Shown here: piece after piece, positions 1-11,347 of the stretch
Layout: every line of letters starts with the position of its first letter
Position numbering within the stretch: the first letter of the stretch is position 1
Source of the DNA: Heterotrichella gracilis
Taxonomy: Eukaryota; Sar; Xanthophyceae; Tribonematales; Xanthonemataceae
Assembly: GCA_032358255.1 (NCBI GenBank)
Contig: JAULBX010027097.1
Location: 1 to 40,765, forward strand
Direction of reading: 5' to 3'
Length of the DNA: 40,765 nucleotides
Translations under genes and position numbers: made by a program
The notes under the pieces: generated by a model
Database searches by the model: none
The model's input: the letters and a program-made list of their open reading frames with translations, nothing else
Told to the model about the DNA's origin: nothing

Positions 1-70
1 CGCATCCACGCATGCATTCTGCCTGCCATGGCAAAGGACCACCCCTCTCACCCTCACCCCTGCTACCCCA

Positions 71-84
71 CCCCCCCCCCCCCC
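71..84. repeat. C homopolymer
   Basis: Fourteen consecutive C residues just downstream (in TRS120 sense) of the last visible donor, so inside an intron. It is G-rich on the transcribed sense strand. Confidence 0.9.
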
Positions 85-101
85 TCATCCCCTGCCCTCA
101 C

Positions 102-3100
102 CTGACGTGGCCCCCACGCACAGCACGTTGTGTTCACTCCCCAGCGGCAGCGCCTGCGAGTGCCCCCCCTGGTGGCCCCCCTGGTGCGCCGCCTGGCAGC
201 CCAGCGAGATCTGCACCTGCTGCCACACCCCGCTGCGGTTGGCCACCTCCAGGTGTAGGTGGATGGGCTGGCACAGGGGTGCCTCAACGCCCCAGGGCTG
301 GCTGAACTCCTGCGGGGGCAAGGGGGCGAGAGGTGGGATGATTGATGTAATTGAGACCATGTGATGCATGAGTGCATCAAGCTTCAAAAGAGGGTGGGTG
401 GGCGGGACAGGTGGTAGGCCACCTCCAGGTGTAGGTGGATGGGCTGGCACAGGGACGCCTCCACTCCCCAGGGCTGGCTGAACTCCTGCAGCGGTGTAGG
501 GACTGGTGAGGAGCAGGAGACGTGCATTGTTATGGCAGCGGGATTTATCACCCGGGCCATTTGAAAGGGGGAACTTTGTGGGTATGGGTGGGCCACGTGG
601 CGAAGAATGCAACATTGGCGAGACAGGATTCCAGCAGTGGCGTACCTGCGGTGCGTGCACGTCTGGCCCGCCATCCACCAGCGGCAGTGGGTGGCGCAGC
701 AGCTTATCCCCCCCACCCCCGCCCCCGCCCCCGCCCCCGCCGGGTGTCGAGCACGCATGCGCCGACATCTCAATCTGCAGGCTGCATGGCCGCAGCAGCG
801 TGAGGGAGTCGTAGTCCATGGCCTGCATGAGGTCGGGGCAGGGCAGGGGGATGACGCCAGCCTCATCATCTGGGGAGGGAAACCACACGCACGTGTTTTA
901 GGTTGCTGCTTAAACGCACACAGCCCCTCCCCCACCCCACGCTCCTTTGCTCCAGCCCCCCCCCCCTTCAGCACAGGACTATGCGTGCGTGAATGCGCGC
1001 GCATGTGTGCCAGCACGTGTACATTCTTTCTACTGCACGCAGCGTGTGAATGTGTATGTACTTCTTTTAATAAAAAAAAAAAGAGGGGGAAAGGGTGGTT
1101 TGGGAACAGATGGGGCTTACAGAGAGACAACTTAAAAAGAAACCGCAAAAAACATATAAATTCAAATCCCACCTCTTGGGTCCAGCGCCCCCAGCCTCCA
1201 GCACAGTGCGTAAGAGGTTGACACCTCCTCAGCGCAGCGCCGCCGCACCGCGTCCTCCCATGCCACCTTCTTGCCCGCGTGGTAGCGCACCACATTCCCG
1301 TCGTCGTCATCGTGCTGCCCCCCCTGGTCCAGCTCGACGATGGCGGCGGTGCTGATCTGGCGGCGGCCCGGGGACAGCACACCTGGGGACGGGGATTGTA
1401 TGTTTATCGTCACTGATACCATATTTCTTTGTTATGATTTGAGACATTTATTAACATTATCCACGATGGCAGCGCTGATCTGGCGATCCCGGCCACGGGA
1501 TAACACACCTGGGGCACCACACCGTGAAATTGGTTGTCATTCCCTGCCATAAACCATTAACACTGTTTGATAAAAAGGCATTACAATTGTCACAGTCTTG
1601 CCACGTCCAGTATTTTGGCTGGAACGCATGTAAGTAAAAAAAAAACAAAAGAAAACTGTTTTGGTAATATTACCTGACCCGCCCATCCCCCCTCCCCCTC
1701 CGGGGGACTCGTGCGGATGGGTTTGTAGCGCCCTCTGGAGTTCATGGGCGCTCTCGAATGAGGTTATTTTCTCAAGCCAGATCTGCAACAATCCACACAC
1801 CCACTTGCGTTACAATCAAGGTATGTCCACGACACGCAACAGAAGTCAACACGGGTGCGGGAGATAACAGCTGCGTGTGGAGGATGCACCAGATTACGAG
1901 CACACTTAGACTTGCACAATGGAAATGACCTACGCAAACGTTTGTCAAAGCTCAGGGCCAGCTGTACCCAATATCAGCGTGGCCAGCAATGCACATGCGC
2001 AGCAGACATCCTGTGGCCCCTGTTTAGGATCTCAACCTCCAGCACACATGTGCTATCAATGCACAGAAGGGGCAAACCCCAAACCCCAAACCCTGAATAC
2101 ACAAGCATAGCCAGCCATGCGCATGTGCAGCCAGGTGCGCACCTGCATGCTCCTGCGGCCCCTATTTAGGACCTCCACCTCCAGCACACATTTGCGCTCA
2201 ATGCTCACATCCGCGCCACCCCCACTGGGCCCCGCAGGGGGGGCGCCGCGATGCCGGGGAGGGGGCACCGCCCCAGCCATGGATGGGCCCAGCGGCACAA
2301 ACGGGCTCGGCACTGCCCTGCTGGGCTCCCCGGGATCCCCAGGCAGCCTCTCCCCATCCCCGGATGTGGCGGCTTCATCGATAGTCGGCATGTGGGGTGC
2401 GGCGGCGCCGCCATCACCACGCGCGTGATCCGCATTGGGATCCGCATCGGGCGATGCACCACCCGCATCCGGCATGGGTGTATCTGGTGAGGTGGCGCCA
2501 TCGCTGGCTGGTGCTGAGCTGCCATTGGCTGGTGCGGTGGGGATTTCGCCATCTGACGTGGGATTGGGTCCCAGGGAGCTGTCCCCATGTGACGAGGCAA
2601 GCTGTGCCACAGGCGAAGCATCGGCCTGGCTGGGTGTGGGCGCAGGTGGGCCGTGGGCGTAGGTCTCGTAGAACTGCATGCCCACAATCTGCACACACAC
2701 AGATGAAGCTTACACTGCATTCTACACGCCACTGGGACAGGTGGCAGGACAGGCACAGTGCCTCAAAGGCTGAAGTAACCCCTCAACCCTGCGCAGGACA
2801 TGGTAAGGCACATGGCAAGGACCTGAAACGCAACAAAAACCCTACACCCAGGCGCACCTCCAGTGAGGGGTGTATGTGGAAGCTGAGCGCCACCTCCGCC
2901 CGCCTGCCCAGGCACGCAAGGTTGGCGTCCTCCCCTTCTTCCCCATCACTGTCGCCCCCCTGGCTCCCAGGCTGAGACATGTACTCAAGGCTGATGGTGG
3001 CCTGGGCATAGGCATCGTTGAAAATGGCAGCGTCCTGAGAAAATAACCCAATTAGGGTTTAACAAGGGTTTGGCAACAAGGTGTGTGGGTAACCCTGTGC

Positions 3101-6100
3101 CACAGGTGGGTACCATCGTATCCCTTGTATAGCTGACACACCGTGTGCACTTTTGTTGTGAAGTTACTTAAATACAATACTTAACCAACTAAAAAATTCA
3201 TTAACCAGTTGTCAATTTAATACAGAATTTTGCAGTGCAAACCATCTCCGCGTGCACCACCAGTAAGACCATAATAACCTGAAAATTATATTAATTGCTT
3301 GTTTAATGCTTACGTAAGTGCGCACCATATCGGCCTGCACCACCAATGGGACCAGACCCTGCGCCCCGGGAGCCAGCGGCAGCACTGCAAGCAGCGCATC
3401 GTCATCCGGTACCAGCATGGGCCCCTCCGCCCCCCCACCACCCGCGCTCCATGGCCGCTGCTGGGCCTGGTTGAGCTGGGAGTCCCTCCTAGGCAGCCCC
3501 TTCCCATCCACCCCTTGGCGGGTCACAAGGAGGGTGGCGTGGGTGACGGGCAGGGAGCCTGTGGCAAGGGGGGAACTTGCATTAGGAAAAACACAGCTAG
3601 CGTACCAGGTGTATTTGATTCAATCACGGCAGTTCAAAGGCATGACTAGTGACCAACTAATGGTGACATTAGCATGGGACCTAGAAGCGGCAAGTACAAG
3701 CAGCAAATTAAAAACTCAGTAACTGAACGTAGTCTATGGGGTAGCTCAAAGGAGCAGGTGAGCGACCTTTGTTTTGTCAAGTATTATTGTCCCCCTTGCC
3801 TGTGTTTGTGAGCTGCAGTGACCACGTTGCCACCTGGCCCCGCAGGATGGACACCGTGGGGATGGAGGGGGTGGCGGCCTTGGAGGCGCCTGGCACTCCC
3901 TTCTTGGAGGCGGCGCTGCGCACAGGTGACTCTGCTGCGGCCTGCAGGGAGGAAGGCAAGGTAAATCTGAGCTCATCCCCCCCACCAGAGATCGTTTTCG
4001 TGGATTGGATGCGTATGCATCCCTGCGACATCGTTTTTAGACCAACCCTCTCTCCATATTAGGTCCCCTACATCCTTGCCCCGTCACCAGCATATGGTAA
4101 TGACAGCAGGCAATGGGGCGAGCTCATCCAAACCTTGCACAGTGGGCACATCATTCAGGTCTCCACCATTTGGCAACCCCATACGCCAACCACGCAATTG
4201 GCCAAATTCCTCTCTTATCCCAAGCCCCTTTCACGACCCATCCAATGCGCCCATCCTACCTGGTCCCCTGTGTCCTCGTACTGCGGCCCCACCAGCAGCA
4301 TCTCCACTGTGGGCAAGGGTGGCAGCACGTTCACGCGCTTGTCAGGGGCACCGCCTGCATCCCCCGCCGCCCGCCCGCCCTTGCTGATAAGCTCCTTGCC
4401 TGGGGGGTGGGTGGGGCAATATCAGCATCCGAAATGTGACCGGAAGTGGGTGCGGAATAAGGGTAATAAGATAACAATAGCAAGGTTATATTCTCATATA
4501 ACCCTTGGTGGGGACGGGGGGTTTGTGGTGTGCGTGCACGGTGGTGGGTGGTTGTGATGGTGGTGCATGGGCATGGTAGTGGGTGGCGGCGAGGGAGCGC
4601 TGGTGTGTGTGAGGGGGTGGCAACGGTGGTAGATGGCAGCAATGGTAGGTACTAGGTGTGGTGGTGGTGGTGCCATGCGCATGTGGTGGTTGTGGTTGGT
4701 GGTGAGGGTGCGCATGCACTCACCGAAGCTGGCTGGTCGCGGTGTCCAAGGCTGGAACCACGTGACCCCAAATGTGGACACCTTGCACCCCGTCACCACG
4801 TACAGACCCTTACGCAGCGGTGTACCCTGGAGCTGAACCTGCGCAACAATTAGCACAAATCAGCATGGTTAAACAAGCGCGCTTTGACTCCCTCCACACC
4901 CATTGTCAGAGGTTTTCATGAATCACATTTCCGTTTCCCTGGCATGCTGCAGCTCGCCAGGTGGCCACAGGAATGGCTTTCAGGTGGGTGCGTTCAAAGT
5001 CACCATGATTTTTCAAGTGTTCTGTATTGTTTTCTGGGTTTAGAGAGACAGAAGGGAACAGACCGTCCCATTCCCATGCGAGGCTCCCTCCGTGCCCCCC
5101 CCATCCATCCCCACTGCTCTTACAACAAAAGCGCGGTGGCGCATACCTTTGTTGGCTTGGTCTCTGCAGGCAGCCACATGGCAACAGGGAATGGCTTCCA
5201 GGCGGGTGCGGTGGATGTTGCTGTGTACTGTGATGCGCTCTCGCTGCTGTCGCCCACGTGCTCCGCCTCAAGGGTCAGCTTCTCAACCTGGGGAGGAAGG
5301 GGAGGGGGCTGCAGCACGGCATGTATGCGCACTTTGCATGGGATCAAGGCATGCGAGAATGAAGACGTCCCAAGCCCTTCTCCTTGTCACCGCTTCGGTG
5401 GCTGAGAAACATAGGATGAGGCGAGGTGTTCCCGCCATCCTATGTACATTGATTCACGACTCCATTTAGCCTACCTTGATAGCGACCGAGGATGGGTTGC
5501 TAATCTCCACCTCAACAGTGGCAAGAGTGGAGGCCACCCACTCCAGCTGGCCGGCAGCCACCCCCTCCTCTCGCCGCTTGACAGCAAAGGGGTCGAAGAT
5601 GAAGGGGCTGGCGGCTGCAGAGGGGAGGAAATGCTGGTCATGATCTAAGAGGGTGGTGTGCTGTTGGACGGGTCGGCATTTGCAAGGGTTGCAGGAAATT
5701 GTAGAAAGATTGGGCAGTTGCAGAGAACTGCACAGAAGCAATGTGGGGAGTATGCATATGGATTGCGGGTCGCATTTCAGCCAAGAGCCGCGCTTTGCAA
5801 CACAAAAGGATGCAGCCGCGCCCTACTTGCTGATATGCGCCGCTGCATGGCGGTCTGCAGGGGCACAGCCTTCATGCCCTCCCCAAGGTGGATTGCGCGC
5901 ACGAAGTAAAACACAGGGGGAGGCCCCGGCCCCGGCCGCAGCCTGTCCTTGCTGGGCATCTGCGTGGCAGCTGCCGCTAGGGTTTCCAGGAGGGTATTTT
6001 GACGCGCCAGCGGCAGCTCCGAGGCGTGCTCCCGCAGGAGAAGGGAGGCGCAGTCCCACACCTCCACGTGCTGCCGGGCCATGATGGCCAGCGCAAGGAC

Positions 6101-9100
6101 GCCTGTATCGCGTGGGGGATGGAATGGAAATGTGTGTATTTATATAAGGGGTGAGGATGCGATGAAATGTATTAAGTTTAGATTGTGTCATGATGACAAG
6201 CTCAAGGACGCCTGCAATGGCGTGGGAAATAGAGTCCTGGGCTATTATTGATTAAACCTAGTTTATATTGATATATGGAGAAATAATATAGGATTGAAGG
6301 AAAGGAACTTGGTATACATGTTTCCGAAATTGTATGCAATGTGAGATGCAGTGCAGGTATTCAGAGTGCCGGCAGCAGTGCCGGCGCAGTCCAGACCCCC
6401 CACGCTCCCCCGCCGCGCTGGCTATTGCAAGGACGGCACGTGAACAGAACAAAGCATGACGCACAAGAAAACCAGACCCCATGTCCCACCTTCCAGGCAC
6501 CCCGTGCGCACAGCGGCCCAGTTGCGTGGCACCGCTGCCCGCCCGATGCCGCTCTTGCGTATGAGCACATCGTCCACATTCTCCGCCTCCTCCGGGTCGT
6601 CGGGGGGCTCCAGGCTCTTGCGCGCAATGTCCAGCGTGGCAAGGTTTGGCCTCTCCAGGTACTTGGACAGCTCCACCGCTTGCCACAGCATGAGCAGGCG
6701 CTTGCGGATGGAGGACACCAGGCCCATCACCTGCACAGCGGTGGTCGGGGTTTACACTATGGGGTTTGGGGTACTAAAGGCCTATCCTTGAGACCTCCTT
6801 TTAAAAGGTCAACACGGCGGGTCACACCGCGGCATGCCACTAAAAACCAGTTGACACTATTCCAGCAAGCCACCCACCTGCACCACCTCAACCAGCCTCA
6901 GAACTTGCATACTCAAAGCAGCCATGCTTAAATCCCCCTCACCGATACCCTAACCCCCCACCCACCTGCGCCGCCTCCACCAGGGTGAGCAGCCTATCCT
7001 CAGGCAGCGCCAGCCCCACCGCTGTCTCCACCACCTGCGTCATGGCGTCCGACACCTCCCGCCGCGCGGCGCCCCCCGAAAGGCCCGACAGGAACCGCGC
7101 GTGCTTGAGGTCAACCTCGATGGTGAGGGAGGTCACGCCGCGGCGCCGGAAGGCGGCCTTACTGTCGGCGCACAGGCTGCGCACCTGCGGGGGGCGCCAC
7201 CGCTGGGTTTAGGGTTTAGGGTTTTGGGCCTGGTGAGGGAGGTCACGCCGCGGCGCCGGAAGGCGGCCTTGCTGTCGGCGCATAGGCTGCGCACCTGTGG
7301 GGGGTGCCACCGCTTGGTTTAGGGTTTAGGGTTTTTTGGGGTTGTGCCTGGTGCACAATTGCACACCGCAGTGTGGGAATCCTTTTGTGCGTTGCAACAT
7401 GTTCCCAGCACAATGTGGAAATCCTTGCATGATGCATGTTCATGAGTACCTGATACTATTTGCATTGATTCTGCATCTTGATTTCACACAAGTTAGAATT
7501 TGATTGCGCGCTACTGAAAACATGATTACACGATCTAAACTCGCGGCCGCTGGTTCAAACCTGAATACCAACCACGGTGTATATGAAAGAAAATTGCAGA
7601 ACCTCATGTCTGCGTCCTGCACAATAAACAATGTTCTCCCCACCTCCTTTTCCAGGCTGGAGTTGCGCATCGCAGCCCAAAACGAGGACCCCCCAAAGCC
7701 GCTGGAGGTGCGGGAGATGACCGAGATGTTGTCCTCAGAAAACGGGTTTTTGATTGGGGATTTGGAGGCTGACTGGGGATCATTGGCATCCACCTCATTT
7801 TCCTCGGTCTGGGTGGTGAGCGAGTGGCGGATGGGGCGGAAGGCCTTGCGTTGAATGCAGGCATCCAGAATCTGCAACCCAGCGTGGGATTGGTGGGACC
7901 TCATGTGCATAACTGGTGAGATACACTGTGTGTGAACTGCTGGCAATACCATACATGTCGGAATATTTACAAAGCGGCTGCTTGGATATTTTGACCGCCC
8001 GATCCTGTCCTTCCATGCCTTACTTTGCACAACTTAAAGTCTATATTTCCTGTGTCAGCCCCCACCTTGGCCTCCGCGCATCCCAGAATGGCCGCCCCCA
8101 GCCATATGTGGTCCCCAGTCGCCCTCCCCAGCTCTATGGCTGTGTTGTAGTGGTCCATGGCGTCCAGTGGCGAACCCCCCAGCAGGCACATGTCCCCCAT
8201 GGCCTTCTGCAGCCGGCAGTAGCGCTTCTTCTTCAGGAGCTCCTGCGCAAGACAGGGTGTAACCCCCCGTTAGCCCAAAACCCTAAACATACTGTGGGTC
8301 CACACCCTAACCCTGAAGCATTTATTCTTCAGCAGCTTCTGCAAAGGGCATGCCAATGACTGGCTCCAGGACGCTATAAGTGGTTCATTTCACAGGTACC
8401 AACGCACATGTTCAACCCGCGGCCCCATATCCTCGGTGCACCATTCGACCTCATGCCTCCCTCTTAAGCGCTTCATCCATGTGCATCTCTCCCATGAGCT
8501 GATCCCTCATCCCCCACTTTCCCCCTTCCTTCCATACCACTCCATGCATGTGCTGGCACCCCTTCCATCAATCGCATCCCATGAACCACGTGCACGCCCC
8601 CCCTCTCCTTCAAAGTTCCCCTCCCCTTACCACTTCATCCATGTACACCCGCTTCTGCATCTCGTCCAGCGTGCTGACCCCCGCAAACTCGGTGCTGTCC
8701 ACAAAGGTGTTCATGTCAAACATGTTGGGGCCAGCGCTCAGCATCCAGCGCTCAATCTCAACCAGCACGCTGGCGGCAAAGTCCTGCATCACAACCTCCG
8801 TGTAGCTGGCCAGCTTCTCCCAGTCACCTGCAGGACGGGGATTGCAATTTGCGGTTGGGGATAGAAAATTTATGGCACAGTCCTGCATGGCCACCTCGGT
8901 GTAGCTGGCAAGCTTCTCCCAGTCGCTTGCAGAAGCCAGGGCGGGGATTGCCATTGCATGTGCATTTGGTGGCGATTGCGATGGCATTTGCAAGGATGGG
9001 CAACAAGGAGTTCTGAATCTGATACTTGCATTGTGGTGGTGTGATATCCAATGCCAAGAAGGGCAACACATCAGTTTTTCCAGTGCAGCATTTTGTTCCC

Positions 9101-10742
9101 ACTTGGGCTGCGATTTCTCTATAGCATGCTGTGGTAGGTGGGATGTGCATGGCGCTAGAGTAGGGTTTAGGGTTTTGGCGATACCTGGTGGGAACACCAT
9201 GAGGTTCTTTGAGCCGTGGTCAGTTGCCACCTGCTCGTCGCTGGGCTGGAACGCAAAGCACCGCAGGTCCAGGGCATCGGGGAAGCGCCTGCACCATTAC
9301 AGGTACGTACTTATGCATGGCATGGATTTGCACTTGCGTGTTATGTGATGGTGAGGATGATGGCATGCAGGGTACTTGGGTGGTTTATGACTTGTGGTAT
9401 TTGGCGTCAAGCTGTCAGGGTGCAATGCATGTGCTGAGGGCGATGCATGCACCCACTTGCACAGCTGCTCAAACTTGGCGTAGGCCACGCTGATGTCCGG
9501 GTAGGAGGGACAGTGCACAATCCCAATCACCGCAAGAATCTGCCTGTGCGAGTACAGGCTGACGAGCGGGCTGGAGGTCATGGCGGACTCCTCCTGCATT
9601 TAACACAAATTGGTGCTCGTGAAGAGGGGTCCCCAAAGGTCGCAAGGGCATGATCCTGGGCCGCAGTCGTCCTGGATAGCCTCTCATTGGTTATAGTGCC
9701 AACGATGCACTTGAAGTAGGATTTGGAGATATACTTACCATGCCAAGCACTTGCAGGCACCATGGCGTGGGCGTACCATGAAACATTTGAAGGTGCATGC
9801 ATCTGTTGGTTTAATGTAAAAACCCTAAATCCTAAACCCTATACCCTAAAGCAGCCAAGAAGTCATACCCATACTCGGGAGGCATACCATGTAGTACTTG
9901 AAGTGCATGCACCCGTTGGTCCATGGGAAGAACTTGAAAGGGCTCTTCTGCTCGCCCTTGTAAAAGGACTGCACGCTCGCCAGCTCAACCTGGATGCACC
10001 AAACAAGGAGTTCACACTGGTACTCTTTTGACCCACGCAGCCCAACCACAGGTGCCCACTTATGCATGTTTGGGTTCAGGCGTGAACAGTCATGGTGTCT
10101 ACACGTGTTGCAGCATCGCAGGGAAGCGTTGCTGACCTGTCTGTACTTGACGATGAAGGATGCGTAGTAGGACAGGATGTCCTTGGGGATGTTGCCCACC
10201 GGGAGGAGCGCCTGCACCAGTCACACATAGTAGATACAATTGGCTGTGGCTGACGGTGCGCTTTCACGTGGAGAGTGACAAAAAGAGTAACACGTGTCAC
10301 AAAAGTCTGCAGCAGAGGACGCTGTCAACATGCCGAAGCGGAGGTGCATTGATTGACCGCTGCATGTTGGTGCAAGGCTGGTTGCTAAACTGGGTGGTAA
10401 GCTGAAGAGCATGTACCAGCTAACAGAAGAGGCACAAGGCGGTGGGTTGCCAGTCCATGAGAGCCCATGACATCCACCATGCTGGCTCGTGTTTGACAAT
10501 GCAAGCTGGGCTTCCGCCATGCAGAAGTAAATGCTGTGTTCAAGCGCAACAAGAATATCACAGCTGGTTACAGGAGTGCAACTTATATACTTCACAGGTC
10601 CTACATGGGCAACACGATGCTTGCAACAGTCAACACTGGGATGTATGCATGCATATAAAGTGTGCCATACCACGCGAACTTCTGCTGGGTTGAAGAACGT
10701 GACCCCTGGCTCGATGGTATGCACCACATTCTGAGCCGACAT
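102..10742 (-). CDS. TRS120: TRAPP II complex subunit TRS120/TRAPPC9 homologue (3' end outside window)
   Basis: Large subunit of the TRAPP II vesicle-tethering complex acting at the trans-Golgi/endosome with Rab GTPases. Exons in coding order: 10742-10671, 10211-10137, 9989-9888, 9593-9457, 9288-9185, 8827-8631, 8242-8066, 7871-7644, 7184-6966, 6730-6490, 6102-5827, 5614-5475, 5287-5147, 4838-4724, 4399-4260, 3941-3800, 3558-3314, 3034-2858, 2688-2143, 1782-1674, 1382-1173, 869-646, 309-102; all phases agree, 1408 codons visible. The N-terminus resembles plant TRS120: LLPVGNIPKDIL (26-37), SFYKGEQKSPF, ILAVIGIVHCPSYPD, RCFAFQPSDEQ. Exon 7 carries the family's GGSPLDAMDHYNTAIELGRA stretch. Later exons match the beta-sandwich half (SPFIFDPF, KGLYVVTGCKVSTFGVTW). 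Exon 19 adds 182 residues, largely Pro/Ala/Asp/Ser-rich linker. The intron after exon 16 uses a GC donor. The last exon ends in phase 1, so coding continues past base 102. Family assignment is confident; exon 20 and 23 boundaries are the least certain. Confidence 0.9.
417..489 (-). repeat. Echo of TRS120 exon 23 acceptor edge
   Basis: 73 bp nearly identical to 241-313, offset 176 bp, with the acceptor CAG and about 22 codons of the exon. It then diverges from the real exon after EVA. Either a duplicated fragment or an alternative acceptor exon with a different continuation (YHLSRPPTLF then stop). Confidence 0.8.
708..741. repeat. Coding hexanucleotide repeat GGGGGC (sense strand)
   Basis: About five units of CCCCCG on the + strand, inside TRS120 exon 22. 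On the coding strand these are GGGGGC units encoding an uninterrupted run of eleven glycines before DKLLRHPLPL. Confidence 0.9.
1463..1514 (-). repeat. Echo of TRS120 exon 21 acceptor edge
   Basis: Degraded copy of 1337-1388, offset 126 bp. It repeats the CAG acceptor and the first 40 or so exon bases, with several substitutions and a small length change. Confidence 0.8.
2009..2065 (-). repeat. Echo of TRS120 exon 19 3' edge
   Basis: Degraded copy of 2151-2207, the last coding stretch of exon 19, offset 142 bp into the intron. It is separated from the real edge by a CCCCAAACCCTGAA tract at 2077-2097. Confidence 0.8.
4946..4992 (-). repeat. Echo of TRS120 exon 13 3' part
   Basis: Copy of about 5164-5210 with roughly 80% identity, offset 218 bp into the following intron. 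Shared core: GGAATGGCTT with GGGTGCG. Confidence 0.7.
6199..6226 (-). repeat. Echo of TRS120 exon 11 acceptor edge
   Basis: Short copy of 6090-6115 around the CAG acceptor (shared CAAGGACGCCTG), offset 109 bp upstream in coding sense. Confidence 0.6.
7121..7340 (-). repeat. 110-bp tandem duplication at TRS120 exon 9 acceptor
   Basis: Two near-identical units, 7121-7230 and 7231-7340, each holding the first 64 exon bases, the acceptor CAG, a short intron stretch and a TTTAGGGTTTAGGG tract. Only about five differences over the first 100 bases, so this is the youngest duplication in the window. Either copy of the acceptor could be used; the one at 7184 is in frame with the rest of the exon. Confidence 0.9.
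8881..8955 (-). repeat. Echo of TRS120 exon 6 acceptor edge
   Basis: Copy of the unit at 8782-8855, offset 99 bp. It repeats the first 15 codons of exon 6 (DWEKLASYTEV) and the CGGGGATTGC intron stretch beyond the acceptor. Confidence 0.85.
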
Positions 10743-11347
10743 CGCTACTGGCGTTGGTGGCTCCCAGTCTACCAGGCTAGTTATGGTGCACTACACCCAT
10801 GCCCATGACCATCCACCGGAGATCTCCCGACTAATGTTTGTGTTGCGTCTCCGATATTTCGTCGCTGAGATAGGCAAAGCTCGCAATCAAGGCGCACCCC
10901 ACCAGTGTCAGTGTGGGGCTGTTGCCGCTTTTATTACCACTACATCACTAAAGACTTTAGGGTGGACGGTACTCGGCTTTATTGGTCAGTGCATGGCCGG
11001 TTGGTCCCCAACTGCGATACATATTTATGCGCAGTACCTGACAGAGTGTAAGCACAGCAAATAAGTTGCTCGAGTACTGGGTTTTGTTGATACACGTTGT
11101 TTTGTTGTTTCACCCGCTACTGGCTACCGACTTCATGGGCAGATGCATGTAATGTGTCGGTCTGCGTTTGCATGCACCATGCCAATGGGTGGGTAACTTT
11201 TCCACCACAAGCACAGTGAATAAGAAGCAACATCTCGGTCAATTGTCACGATCCCGAGGGTTTGAAGTTGAAGGTGTCGTCTTTACAGCCAACACATCGT
11301 GGCATGGCATGCATGGACCGATGACCCACCAATAAATATTGTGCACG
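10743..11347. promoter_or_regulatory. Divergent intergenic region, TRS120 and zinc-finger gene
   Basis: 605 bp between two start codons pointing away from each other, so it must contain both promoters and both 5' UTRs. An ATTGGTC (inverted CCAAT) lies near 10979 and an AATAAATATT A/T-rich box at about 11331-11340, just upstream of the + strand ATG. No gene, repeat or RNA is apparent. Confidence 0.5.

Noticed and set aside
384..1382. Long minus-strand open frame of 332 codons
   Set aside because: Mostly out of phase with the TRS120 exons it overlaps; low-complexity and His/Arg-rich where it crosses introns. A shadow frame.
4500..4720. Minus-strand frames rich in His/Pro/Thr in TRS120 intron 14
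   Set aside because: Products of a TGG/GTG-rich simple-sequence stretch; the flanking exons splice cleanly across it.
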